5,681 nt of DNA from Rhodospirillaceae bacterium (GCA_016794075.1 JAEUKU010000154.1:1-5681), one strand, 5' to 3'. Shown: positions 1 to 5,199, numbered from the stretch's first letter. The notes: a model not told the origin generated them from the letters alone. Numbers and translations are program-made.

Positions 1-681
1 GTGCACGGCGGCGAGGTCGATGGCGGCGGCGCGCTCGAAGCTCACCACCACCAGGCCGTCGCGCCGCTCGATCCGATAGCCGGTCTTGCGCGGCCAGTCG
101 AAGGCAAGGCGCACAAAGCCGGGATGCTCGCCCTGCCGCACAACGATCTTCGCCCCTCCTGATTGTGCAGCGCCCGATTGCGCAACGCTCGCGTCGGCGG
201 CGGGCTTCGCCTGCGGCAGGTCCGGCGCCGCCTTGCTCGGCGGCGTTTCCTCCGCCGGCCAGTTCTCGACCCGCTTCAGGTCGAGCACGTACTTGTCGCC
301 GTCGATGAAGTGATGCAACGTGACCGGCCGCAGCAGTGCCAGCTCCAGGCGGCTGCCCTTGGCATCCGGCACCCGTGCGACATAGGCGCCGATCTTGCTC
401 AAGGCCTCGGCCAGCCTGATCGAGACCGGCGCGGAGAACTCGACCACCAGCTTGCGGTTCGCGATGGCGGCGCTCTTCACCAGCGGCGCGGCACCGTCGA
501 GAACCAGCCGCCCGAACGTATCGTGGCTCCAGCCGCGCGCGTTGATCGCGGTCTCGGCCCAAGCGGCGGAGATGCCGAGCGGTTTCGAGCCAGGCAGGAG
601 AAGCCCGGGAAGGGCCAAGGCGGCCAGCATCGCCGCCACGGCGCCGGCCTTGCTGAGCTGCAGTCGGATGGGTCGGCTCAT
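1..681 (-). CDS. Exported protein with two AMIN-like beta modules, N-terminal part (gene continues off left edge)
   Basis: Reading the minus strand from an ATG at 681 gives 227 codons with no stop to the window edge. Residues about 11-42 form a hydrophobic segment ending in A-A-W-A before E43, a typical Sec signal peptide with cleavage after AWA, so the mature protein should be periplasmic or envelope-associated. Two beta-rich stretches follow: about 47-137 (pattern W-x4-FGRLVLDG) and about 177-227 (pattern GFVRLAFDWP), joined by an Ala/Pro/Gln-rich linker (143-175). The paired pattern resembles AMIN-type modules, which in other envelope proteins bind cell wall or secretin partners. A Shine-Dalgarno-like AGGTGG lies just upstream of the start. 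From memory, genes next to cheZ in Rhodospirillales often encode long proteins of this sort with C-terminal TPR repeats; that C-terminal part is outside the window, so TPRs are only a guess. A terminator separates it from cheZ, so it is probably its own transcription unit. Confidence 0.75.
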   Translation of the reverse strand, partial: MSRPIRLQLSKAGAVAAMLAALALPGLLLPGSKPLGISAAWAETAINARGWSHDTFGRLVLDGAAPLVKSAAIANRKLVVEFSAPVSIRLAEALSKIGAYVARVPDAKGSRLELALLRPVTLHHFIDGDKYVLDLKRVENWPAEETPPSKAAPDLPQAKPAADASVAQSGAAQSGGAKIVVRQGEHPGFVRLAFDWPRKTGYRIERRDGLVVVSFERAAAIDLAAVH

Positions 682-743
682 TGCCACCTAATAACCTAGC
701 GGCGCCGGCGCGTGGCGCGACTCGGCGCGTCCTCGGCCGGCAG

Positions 744-771
744 ATTACAATATTTCACGGCCGACTGTCGC
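744..771 (-). promoter_or_regulatory. Possible sigma70-type promoter of the left-edge exported protein
   Basis: On the minus strand GCGACA (771-766) is followed after 16 bases by TGTAAT (749-744). The second hexamer matches TATAAT at five of six positions; the first matches TTGACA at four. It lies in a small AT-rich island within GC-rich DNA, 63 bases before the start codon at 681 and downstream of the cheZ operon terminator. The match is modest and no experiment supports it. Confidence 0.35.
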
Positions 772-806
772 GACCCCGCCGCCCGACCCGCCGCCCGACC
801 CCGCCG
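771..806. repeat. Short imperfect tandem repeat (about 12 bp, nearly three copies)
   Basis: Three adjacent copies of CGACCC(C)GCCGCC occupy 771-783, 784-795 and 796-806; the copies differ by one C and the last is truncated. The repeat sits between the operon terminator and the possible promoter of the left-edge gene. No function is evident and it may be simple-sequence slippage in GC-rich DNA. Confidence 0.5.
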
Positions 807-835
807 TGCGATCTCTGCCCCGCGCTGGCGGAACG

Positions 836-862
836 AAAAAGGCCGGCGGAATCCCGCCGGCC
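836..862 (-). terminator. Rho-independent terminator of the fliL-cheZ operon
   Basis: The minus strand carries a perfect 9-bp stem, GGCCGGCGG (862-854) pairing with CCGCCGGCC (849-841), closed by a 4-base loop (853-850) and followed at once by five T residues (840-836). It begins 26 bases after the cheZ stop codon and is in the right orientation for transcripts arriving from cheZ. The all-GC stem plus T-run is a textbook intrinsic terminator. Confidence 0.9.
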
Positions 863-888
863 CTGAATCTGTGCCTGGCCGATCCGGC

Positions 889-1557
889 TCAGTCGAAGCT
901 GGCGAGCAGCGCGTCGATGTCGTCCTGCTTGCTGGCGCTGTCCGGCAATTGCGGGCCATTCAGCAGGTCCTTGTCGGAGACCTCCGGTGCCTCCTGCTTC
1001 GGGTGCGCCTCGCGATATTTCGCGATCTCGTCGCCGAAAGCGGCAACCAGGCCCTCGACCGTATCCTCGATGTGCTTCAGCGCCTTCACCACCTTGGTGA
1101 TGCGCTGCCCGGTGATGTCCTGGAAGTTGCAGGCCTCGTAGACCTGGGTCACCGTCTCGTTCACCTGGTCGGCGACTTCCGGCGCCATCTTCTCGGTCAG
1201 ACTGCCGAGCGCCTCCATGGCCTGGAGGATCGTGTTGGTCGCCTCTTCGGTCGCGCCGACGATGGCGTCGAGCTCGTCGGTCGCCGTCGGCAGGTGCTGC
1301 GCGGTGATCTCGTCCGGGCGCAAGGCGGCGATCTCTCGCTTCGCCGTGAGGATGTATTTCGCCAGACCTTCGAGCTCGGAATAGATCTTCAGGTTGACCT
1401 CCGACAAATCGCCCTGCAGCGAACCCATCATCTGTTCGACGACCTCGATGATGTCCTCGCGGGATGGAGAGCGGCTCTGCGCCTGCAACTCGCTCAATCG
1501 CGCGCTCAGTTCCGGGGGAACTCCCGGCGCCTGCGACTTCATCGCGTTTCCCTTCAT
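889..1557 (-). CDS. cheZ: Chemotaxis protein phosphatase CheZ
   Basis: CheZ dephosphorylates phospho-CheY in the cytoplasm and so ends the motor-switching signal. The 222-residue product (similar in length to the 214 residues of E. coli CheZ) has the family's phosphatase segment at about 144-156, N-F-Q-D-I-T-G-Q-R-I; D147 and Q151 match the catalytic Asp143 and Gln147 of E. coli CheZ. The region 30-185 is predicted to be long amphipathic helices, as expected for the dimeric four-helix bundle. A low-complexity linker (185-208) leads to a C-terminal CheY-binding peptide, Q-D-D-I-D-A-L-L (211-218), preceding the end at D222. The start is ambiguous: the ATG at 1557 has an AGGG only 3 bases upstream, whereas the ATG at 1542 (residue 6) has AAGGGA six bases upstream. 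The gene follows cheY by 30 bases and is the last of its operon, followed by a strong terminator. Confidence 0.93.
   Translation of the reverse strand: MKGNAMKSQAPGVPPELSARLSELQAQSRSPSREDIIEVVEQMMGSLQGDLSEVNLKIYSELEGLAKYILTAKREIAALRPDEITAQHLPTATDELDAIVGATEEATNTILQAMEALGSLTEKMAPEVADQVNETVTQVYEACNFQDITGQRITKVVKALKHIEDTVEGLVAAFGDEIAKYREAHPKQEAPEVSDKDLLNGPQLPDSASKQDDIDALLASFD
1549..1554 (-). promoter_or_regulatory. Ribosome binding site favouring an internal cheZ start
   Basis: AAGGGA (1554-1549) lies inside the longest cheZ frame, six bases before an in-frame ATG at 1542. Its spacing is better than that of the AGGG before the ATG at 1557. This suggests that translation may begin at 1542, giving a 217-residue CheZ. 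The five removed residues are not part of any recognised domain. Confidence 0.5.
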
Positions 1558-1587
1558 GATCCCTAGCCCAGCCTTCTGACCCGGGCG

Positions 1588-1974
1588 CTAGAACTGGCCC
1601 AGCACCGTCGACAGCTTGGTCTTCAGCGTCGCCGCATTGAACGGCTTCACAATGTAGTTGTTGACACCCGCTTCCTTGGCCGCGACCACGTTCTCGGTCT
1701 TGCTTTCCGCCGTGATCATGATGAAGGGCAGGTTCTTCAGCTTGGAATCGGCGCGCACCTCACGGAGCAGCTGGATGCCGGTCATCGGCTCCATGTTCCA
1801 GTCGGAGATGACCAGGCCGTAATCCTTGTCGCGCAGCTTCTGCAGCGCCATGCTGCCATCCGTCGCCTCGTCGACATTGTTGAAGCCGAGCTGCTTGAGC
1901 AGATTGCGGATGATCCGCAGCATCGTCTTGTAATCGTCGACGATCAGGATGCTCATGTTCATGTCGACCGACAT
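1588..1974 (-). CDS. cheY: Chemotaxis response regulator CheY
   Basis: A 128-residue stand-alone receiver domain, the normal CheY length with no output domain. Phosphorylated by CheA, it should bind the FliM N-terminus and the CheZ C-terminus, both encoded in this operon. Receiver residues are all present: acidic pocket D13/D14, phospho-acceptor D58 in I-S-D-W-N-M, T88 in M-I-T-A-E, aromatic switch Y107 and lysine K110 in Y-I-V-K-P-F. The match to E. coli CheY around D58, T88 and K110 is close, which supports a motor-binding CheY over a generic receiver. One difference is E62-P63 after D-W-N-M, where E. coli has proline directly. The ATG at 1974 is preceded by AGAGGG about nine bases upstream; in-frame ATGs at residues 5 and 7 are less well placed. 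It lies 112 bases downstream of motE and 30 bases before cheZ. Confidence 0.95.
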   Translation of the reverse strand: MSVDMNMSILIVDDYKTMLRIIRNLLKQLGFNNVDEATDGSMALQKLRDKDYGLVISDWNMEPMTGIQLLREVRADSKLKNLPFIMITAESKTENVVAAKEAGVNNYIVKPFNAATLKTKLSTVLGQF

Positions 1975-2059
1975 GGTACTGGTCCCTCTGGTTGCGGCCC
2001 GGTTTCAGTGCGATTGCCGAGGCACGAAATTCGACCTTAGTTAAATACAAGAACAACCG

Positions 2060-2074
2060 TTAAGCGGCCGTTAA
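2060..2074. promoter_or_regulatory. CtrA-type box upstream of cheY (TTAA-N7-TTAA)
   Basis: TTAA (2060-2063), seven bases, then TTAA (2071-2074) is an exact match to the binding consensus of the alphaproteobacterial regulator CtrA. It sits in the 112-base gap between motE and cheY, 86 bases before the cheY start, inside the most AT-rich part of that gap; a further TTAA lies at 2041-2044. CtrA regulates motility genes in several alphaproteobacteria, so a separate cheYZ promoter is plausible. I could not identify a convincing -10 element, and no terminator is visible after motE, so readthrough from fliL is also possible. Confidence 0.5.
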
Positions 2075-2086
2075 ACAACGAAATTC

Positions 2087-2842
2087 CTATTCCGGGAGGG
2101 GCAGGACCTTGCGGCTCGCCAGCTCGTAGGTGATCTCCTTGGCCCGGGTCGGCGTGACCAGCGCCAGGATGGGCGCCGCCTTGCGCTCGTTCATCCGCTC
2201 GACCACGTCCAGCAGCACGTCCATGTCCATTTCCTCGAACACCTGGGCGGCGTCCTTCGGCTTCATGTTCTCGTAGAGCTTGACCAGGCTCTTCAGCTCC
2301 GCTTCCTGCTCGTCGCTCTGCTTCTTCAGCAGGTCCTCGACCATCGCCTGCAGGGCCTTGAGCTCGGCCATCTTCTGGTCCATGCGCTGTTCGGCCGCCT
2401 GGATCAGCGCCTCGCGCTCGTCGAGCTGGCGGGCGCGCTTCTCGATCTCCTCGCGGCGTTTGGCCAGCTGCTGCAGCACGTCGACCTCTTCATCCGTGTA
2501 GTCGAACGGATCGGGTACCGTGAGTTCCTCGGCGGCCGCGTCGGCGGCGGCCGTTTCCGCCCCCGGGTTCTCAGCGGGTATTGCGGCGGGGATTGCGGCA
2601 GGGATTGTGGCGGGGACTTCCGCCGCGGGAGTCTCGGGCTTCGCCGCGGGCACGGCATCGGCATTCGCGGCTGGATCTGCCGCCGGATCAGCTGCCGCCG
2701 CCGCGGCGGGAGCCGCGGGCTCGGTCTGCGCCAGGGACTCGCTGCCGACCGAGAACTCGACGGCATTCCACACGGCGCCGAGCTTCACTGTCGTGGTGCC
2801 GACCAGGGCGAACATCAGGATGGGCAGAAGGCGCAGGCGCAT
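2087..2842 (-). CDS. MotE-like protein: membrane-anchored coiled coil with MgtE_N-like (FliG-like) C-terminal domain
   Basis: The 251-residue product begins with a hydrophobic segment (about 5-25) after M-R-L-R, a signal peptide or membrane anchor that puts the rest in the periplasm. Residues 39-108 are Ala/Pro-rich with an I-P-A-A repeat. Residues about 117-187 are highly charged with heptad-like spacing, a long coiled coil. Residues about 186-248, starting L-V-K-L-Y-E-N-M-K-P-K-D-A-A, resemble the MgtE intracellular N-terminal domain, related in fold to FliG. This layout matches MotE of Sinorhizobium, described as a chaperone for the periplasmic motility protein MotC; no motC is seen here, so the partner is unknown. 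The Shine-Dalgarno GGTAGGT overlaps the stop of the preceding gene, nine bases upstream, indicating translational coupling. The family call is good; the exact role is inferred. Confidence 0.8.
   Translation of the reverse strand: MRLRLLPILMFALVGTTTVKLGAVWNAVEFSVGSESLAQTEPAAPAAAAAADPAADPAANADAVPAAKPETPAAEVPATIPAAIPAAIPAENPGAETAAADAAAEELTVPDPFDYTDEEVDVLQQLAKRREEIEKRARQLDEREALIQAAEQRMDQKMAELKALQAMVEDLLKKQSDEQEAELKSLVKLYENMKPKDAAQVFEEMDMDVLLDVVERMNERKAAPILALVTPTRAKEITYELASRKVLPLPE
2576..2611. repeat. 12-bp tandem repeat within the motE-like gene
   Basis: Three 12-bp units (2576-2587, 2588-2599, 2600-2611) of the form GGGATTGCGGCG, with small differences, encode the repeated I-P-A-A tetrapeptide at residues about 79-90. 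Because the unit is a multiple of three, gain or loss of copies would lengthen or shorten the Ala/Pro linker without breaking the frame. Confidence 0.7.
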
Positions 2843-2851
2843 GATCGTGAC

Positions 2852-3343
2852 CTACCGCATGCCCGAGAGGGCGCTGAGCTTCCCGCTCGGCAAGGCGGGC
2901 TCGTCCTCCAGGTCGCGCGGAAGCGGTGGCTGCTTGGGCGCCGCGGCAGCCGGGGCGGCCGCCTGCGTCGCGGCGACCGGCGCTGTCGCCGCCGCCAGGA
3001 ACCGGGCGCGGCCGACCGAAGCGTCCAGCTGGTCGGCGGCGCCCTCGGCACGCTCGGTCAGCAGCTTGAGGTCGTCGCCGAGGCGACCGAACTCGCCGCT
3101 CAAGCCCTGGGCACGCTCGATGCGCGCCTGCAGGTCCTGCATGGTGTTGTCGGCGGTCGCCTTCAGGTGATGCAGATGGCTGGCCGCCTGGTCGGTGGTG
3201 CGGGTGAAGTCGGCGAACAGCTTCTCGAACTCGGCGCGGCTGGCGCGCATCTCCTCCAGCTTGGCGCTGAGCCGCCGGACATAGACCAGCGTGGCGATCA
3301 GCAGCACCGCAACCAGGCCATCGGCAATGAGCGTCCAGGACAT
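2852..3343 (-). CDS. DUF6468-like single-pass membrane coiled-coil protein of the flagellar operon
   Basis: A 163-residue protein of unknown function. It has an N-terminal transmembrane helix (about 5-22, ending Y-V-R-R, which suggests the remainder is cytoplasmic by the positive-inside rule), a charged helical stretch (about 24-115) likely to form a coiled coil, an Ala/Pro-rich segment (117-140), and a short tail ending in L-S-A-L-S-G-M-R. The architecture and position after fliM fit the DUF6468 family that I recall from alphaproteobacterial flagellar clusters; this was not checked by search. The start is the first ATG after fliM, 12 bases from the fliM stop, with only a weak Shine-Dalgarno (CGGAT), suggesting translation coupled to fliM. 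The gene ends nine bases before the motE-like start. A role at the motor or switch is inferred only from context. Confidence 0.75.
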   Translation of the reverse strand: MSWTLIADGLVAVLLIATLVYVRRLSAKLEEMRASRAEFEKLFADFTRTTDQAASHLHHLKATADNTMQDLQARIERAQGLSGEFGRLGDDLKLLTERAEGAADQLDASVGRARFLAAATAPVAATQAAAPAAAAPKQPPLPRDLEDEPALPSGKLSALSGMR

Positions 3344-3355
3344 GCGATCGATCCG

Positions 3356-4441
3356 CTACTTCATGAGCCGGTCTTGGATCTGCACGGCGATGTGGCCGCC
3401 GCGCCGGCCCATATGGCCGCGGAACAGCTGCACGCCGCCGCAGCGCAGCTCGACCGGCGAGGTCGGCGTGCATTCCAGCTCCAGCCGGCTGCCCGGCTGC
3501 CAGTTGAGGACTTCGCCCAGGGACAGGCTGAACTCGTCGAGCACCGCGTCGATCGGCACCTCGGTCTGCCAGAGCTCGCCGGACAGATGGGTTTCCCAGA
3601 TCGAATCGCGGCCGAACTTCTCGCCGACGAACATCTGCAGCAGCAATTCGCGCACCGGCTCCAGGGTCGCGTAGGGCAGCACCAGTTCGAGCCGCCCGCC
3701 GCGATCCTCCATGTCGACGCGCAGGCGCGCCAGCACCGCGGCGTTGGCCGGCCGGGCGATGGCGGCGAAGCGCGGATTGGTCTCCAGCCGCTCGAAGCGG
3801 AAGGTGACCGGCGACAAAGGATCGAAGGTGGAAGTGAGGTCGTTCAGCACCACGCCGATCAGCCGCTCCACCAGGTTGCGCTCGATCGTGGTGTAGGGCC
3901 GGCCCTCGATGCGCATCGCGGCGGTGCCGCGGCGGCCGCCGAGCAGCACGTCGACGATCGAATAGGTGAGCGAGCTGTCGACCATCAGGAGGCCGAAATT
4001 GTCCCATTCCTCCGCCTTCATCACGCCGAGCATGGCGGGTAGCGGAATGGAGTTGAGATAGTCGCCGAAGCGGATGGCGGTGATGCTGTCGAGCGAGACT
4101 TCGACGTTGTCCGAGGTGAAGTTGCGCAAAGAGGTGGAGAGCATGCGGACCAGGCGGTCGAACACGATCTCCAGCATCGGCAGGCGCTCGTAGGACACCA
4201 GCGCGCTGTTGATGATGGCCTGGATGCCCGACGGCTTCTCGTCGTCGCCGCCGCCGACCGACCCGCCGAGCAGGCTGTCGATCTCGTCCTGGTCGAGGAC
4301 GCGGTTCGATTTCGGCCCGGCCGCCATCGCGTCGCCGTCGCCGCCATCGCCGCCGTCGTCGCCGGCCATCGCCTCCCATTCGGCGGCGGCGGCGCGCTCC
4401 TCCTCGCTCATCTCCTCGTTGTCTTTGTCGTCCGCGATCAT
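3356..4441 (-). CDS. fliM: Flagellar motor switch protein FliM
   Basis: FliM is the C-ring protein that binds phospho-CheY and reverses rotation. The 361-residue product has three parts. Residues 1-48 are an acidic Gly/Ala/Asp-rich extension. Residues 49-60 (L-D-Q-D-E-I-D-S-L-L-G-G) are the CheY-binding motif, found at the extreme N-terminus in E. coli. Residues about 75-270 are the middle CheC-like domain that contacts FliG; the loop L-L-G-G-R-R-G (166-172) followed by I-E-G-R-P-Y-T matches the conserved GGxG loop of E. coli but is one residue longer. Residues about 285-356 form the SpoA/FliN-like domain that builds the C-ring base. E. coli FliM is 334 residues, so the excess is largely the N-terminal extension. 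The ATG at 4441 has a weak AGAAG upstream, 39 bases after the fliL stop. No fliN follows immediately. Confidence 0.96.
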   Translation of the reverse strand: MIADDKDNEEMSEEERAAAAEWEAMAGDDGGDGGDGDAMAAGPKSNRVLDQDEIDSLLGGSVGGGDDEKPSGIQAIINSALVSYERLPMLEIVFDRLVRMLSTSLRNFTSDNVEVSLDSITAIRFGDYLNSIPLPAMLGVMKAEEWDNFGLLMVDSSLTYSIVDVLLGGRRGTAAMRIEGRPYTTIERNLVERLIGVVLNDLTSTFDPLSPVTFRFERLETNPRFAAIARPANAAVLARLRVDMEDRGGRLELVLPYATLEPVRELLLQMFVGEKFGRDSIWETHLSGELWQTEVPIDAVLDEFSLSLGEVLNWQPGSRLELECTPTSPVELRCGGVQLFRGHMGRRGGHIAVQIQDRLMK

Positions 4442-4480
4442 GGCTTGCTTCTTTGCTGATCCACCCGCTTCGTCCGGGCG

Positions 4481-4975
4481 TTATTGGACTTGCACGACCT
4501 TGAACAGGATGTCTTTCACTTCCGCCGGCGCCGCGGCCTTCTGCGCGCGCATCAGCAGTTCCTCGCGCAGGCGCTGCAATCCGTCGGAGCCCTGCAAATC
4601 CTCGACGCGCACGCCGCGCAGATAGACCTGGAACGAATCCTCGACCCGCGGCAGCACGTTGGGCAGCACCTCCTGGTCCTCCGGCTTGCCGAGTTCGAGG
4701 GTGAGCTTGAGCTTCAGGTATGCATTTCGCTTGCCAGTGGCGGCGAGGTTGACCGTCAGCTCCTCCATGTCGAAATAGACCGGCGGATGCTCCGGCACCT
4801 CCTCCGCGGCGTGCTCGCCCTCGGGAGTTTCGGCGCCCTGGAACAGCAGGAACCATGCGGCAGCGCCGCCGCCGCCGAACAGCAGCAGCGGCAGCAGGAT
4901 GAACAGCACCAGCTTCTTGCCGCTCATCTTTTTCCTGGTGACCGGTGGTGCCGCCTCGATCGCTTCTTCCGCCAT
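4481..4975 (-). CDS. fliL: Flagellar basal body-associated protein FliL
   Basis: FliL is an inner-membrane protein that surrounds or supports the stator and helps torque and swimming. The 164-residue product has a short cytoplasmic N-terminus with T-R-K-K and G-K-K, one transmembrane helix (about 22-45, with a GGGG stretch), an acidic linker (46-62), and the periplasmic FliL domain (about 66-164) beginning Y-F-D-M-E-E-L-T-V-N-L and ending F-K-V-V-Q-V-Q, a typical FliL terminus. Length and order agree with the family. The ATG at 4975 has GAGG seven bases upstream. It is the first gene of the minus-strand operon, with fliM next, an arrangement widely conserved in bacteria. Its promoter should lie in the 352-base gap shared with divergent flgF. 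Confidence 0.94.
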   Translation of the reverse strand: MAEEAIEAAPPVTRKKMSGKKLVLFILLPLLLFGGGGAAAWFLLFQGAETPEGEHAAEEVPEHPPVYFDMEELTVNLAATGKRNAYLKLKLTLELGKPEDQEVLPNVLPRVEDSFQVYLRGVRVEDLQGSDGLQRLREELLMRAQKAAAPAEVKDILFKVVQVQ

Positions 4976-5006
4976 CCCCGTGCCTCAGCCGGATTGAGTT
5001 GTGCCC

Positions 5007-5026
5007 TCGGGACGCCGGCGTCCCGA
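5007..5026. repeat. Perfect 20-bp palindrome in the fliL leader
   Basis: Arms TCGGGACGCC and GGCGTCCCGA are exact reverse complements with no spacer. It lies 32-51 bases before the fliL start codon. As DNA it could be a dimeric regulator site; as RNA it could fold into an 8-bp hairpin with a CCGG loop upstream of the fliL ribosome binding site. It lacks a T-run on either side, so it is not an intrinsic terminator. Confidence 0.7.
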
Positions 5027-5062
5027 CGTCGCATCTCGGCCAGCAAACTAGGGCGGTGTTGG

Positions 5063-5077
5063 TTAACATCTCATGAA
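5063..5077. promoter_or_regulatory. Near-match CtrA box upstream of fliL (TTAA-N7-TGAA)
   Basis: TTAA (5063-5066), seven bases, then TGAA (5074-5077) matches seven of eight consensus positions. On the minus strand the sequence TTAACCAA here also resembles the TTAACCAT CtrA half-site. Its near edge is 88 bases from the fliL start, almost the same distance as the perfect box from cheY. It lies in an AT-rich patch (5063-5089). No good -10 element was found. Confidence 0.35.
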
Positions 5078-5133
5078 ATTAGCTCTAATGCGGATGGTGG
5101 AAGGAACTGCCGCCCGGCCGGCGCCGACCGGCA

Positions 5134-5148
5134 GCAAATGTCGGCCCG
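5134..5148 (-). promoter_or_regulatory. Weak sigma54-like promoter facing fliL
   Basis: The minus strand reads CGGGCCG-ACAT-TTGC from 5148 to 5134. The invariant GG and GC dinucleotides are ten bases apart, as sigma54 requires, and TTGCT matches the -12 element; the -24 element is a poor match (8 of 11 core positions overall). Transcription would begin near 5122, leaving a leader of about 147 bases. It may be a chance match in GC-rich DNA. Confidence 0.35.
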
Positions 5149-5199
5149 CCGCGCACCAGGCCTGGCGGCGCCCGCGACGGTCAGCCCGGGCGAAGGGGC

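Noticed and set aside
163..1566. Plus-strand frames opposite the left-edge gene and cheZ
   Set aside because: They are shadows of the minus-strand genes; one also crosses the terminator hairpin, which is unlikely for a real gene.
1562..1590. Bulged inverted repeat CTAGCCC / GGGCGCTAG between cheY and cheZ
   Set aside because: The stem needs a two-base bulge, part of it is the cheY stop, and there is no T-run, so it is not a convincing terminator or attenuator.
2041..2044. Third TTAA near the cheY upstream box
   Set aside because: It does not pair with another TTAA at seven-base spacing, so it was not called as a separate CtrA box.
2520..4042. Long plus-strand frames opposite motE, the DUF6468-like gene and fliM
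   Set aside because: They are complements of recognised coding sequence with skewed composition (Ala/Ser- or Gln/His/Arg-rich) and no family resemblance.
2688..5069. A 793-codon open frame on the minus strand across motE, the DUF6468-like gene, fliM and fliL
   Set aside because: It overlaps four recognisable genes in another frame, is extremely Arg/Gly/Ala/Pro-rich, has no known motif, and is explained by scarce stop codons in GC-rich DNA.
5078..5089. Small inverted repeat ATTAG-CT-CTAAT near the CtrA-like box
   Set aside because: Five-base arms in an AT-rich patch are too short to support a specific site without conservation data.
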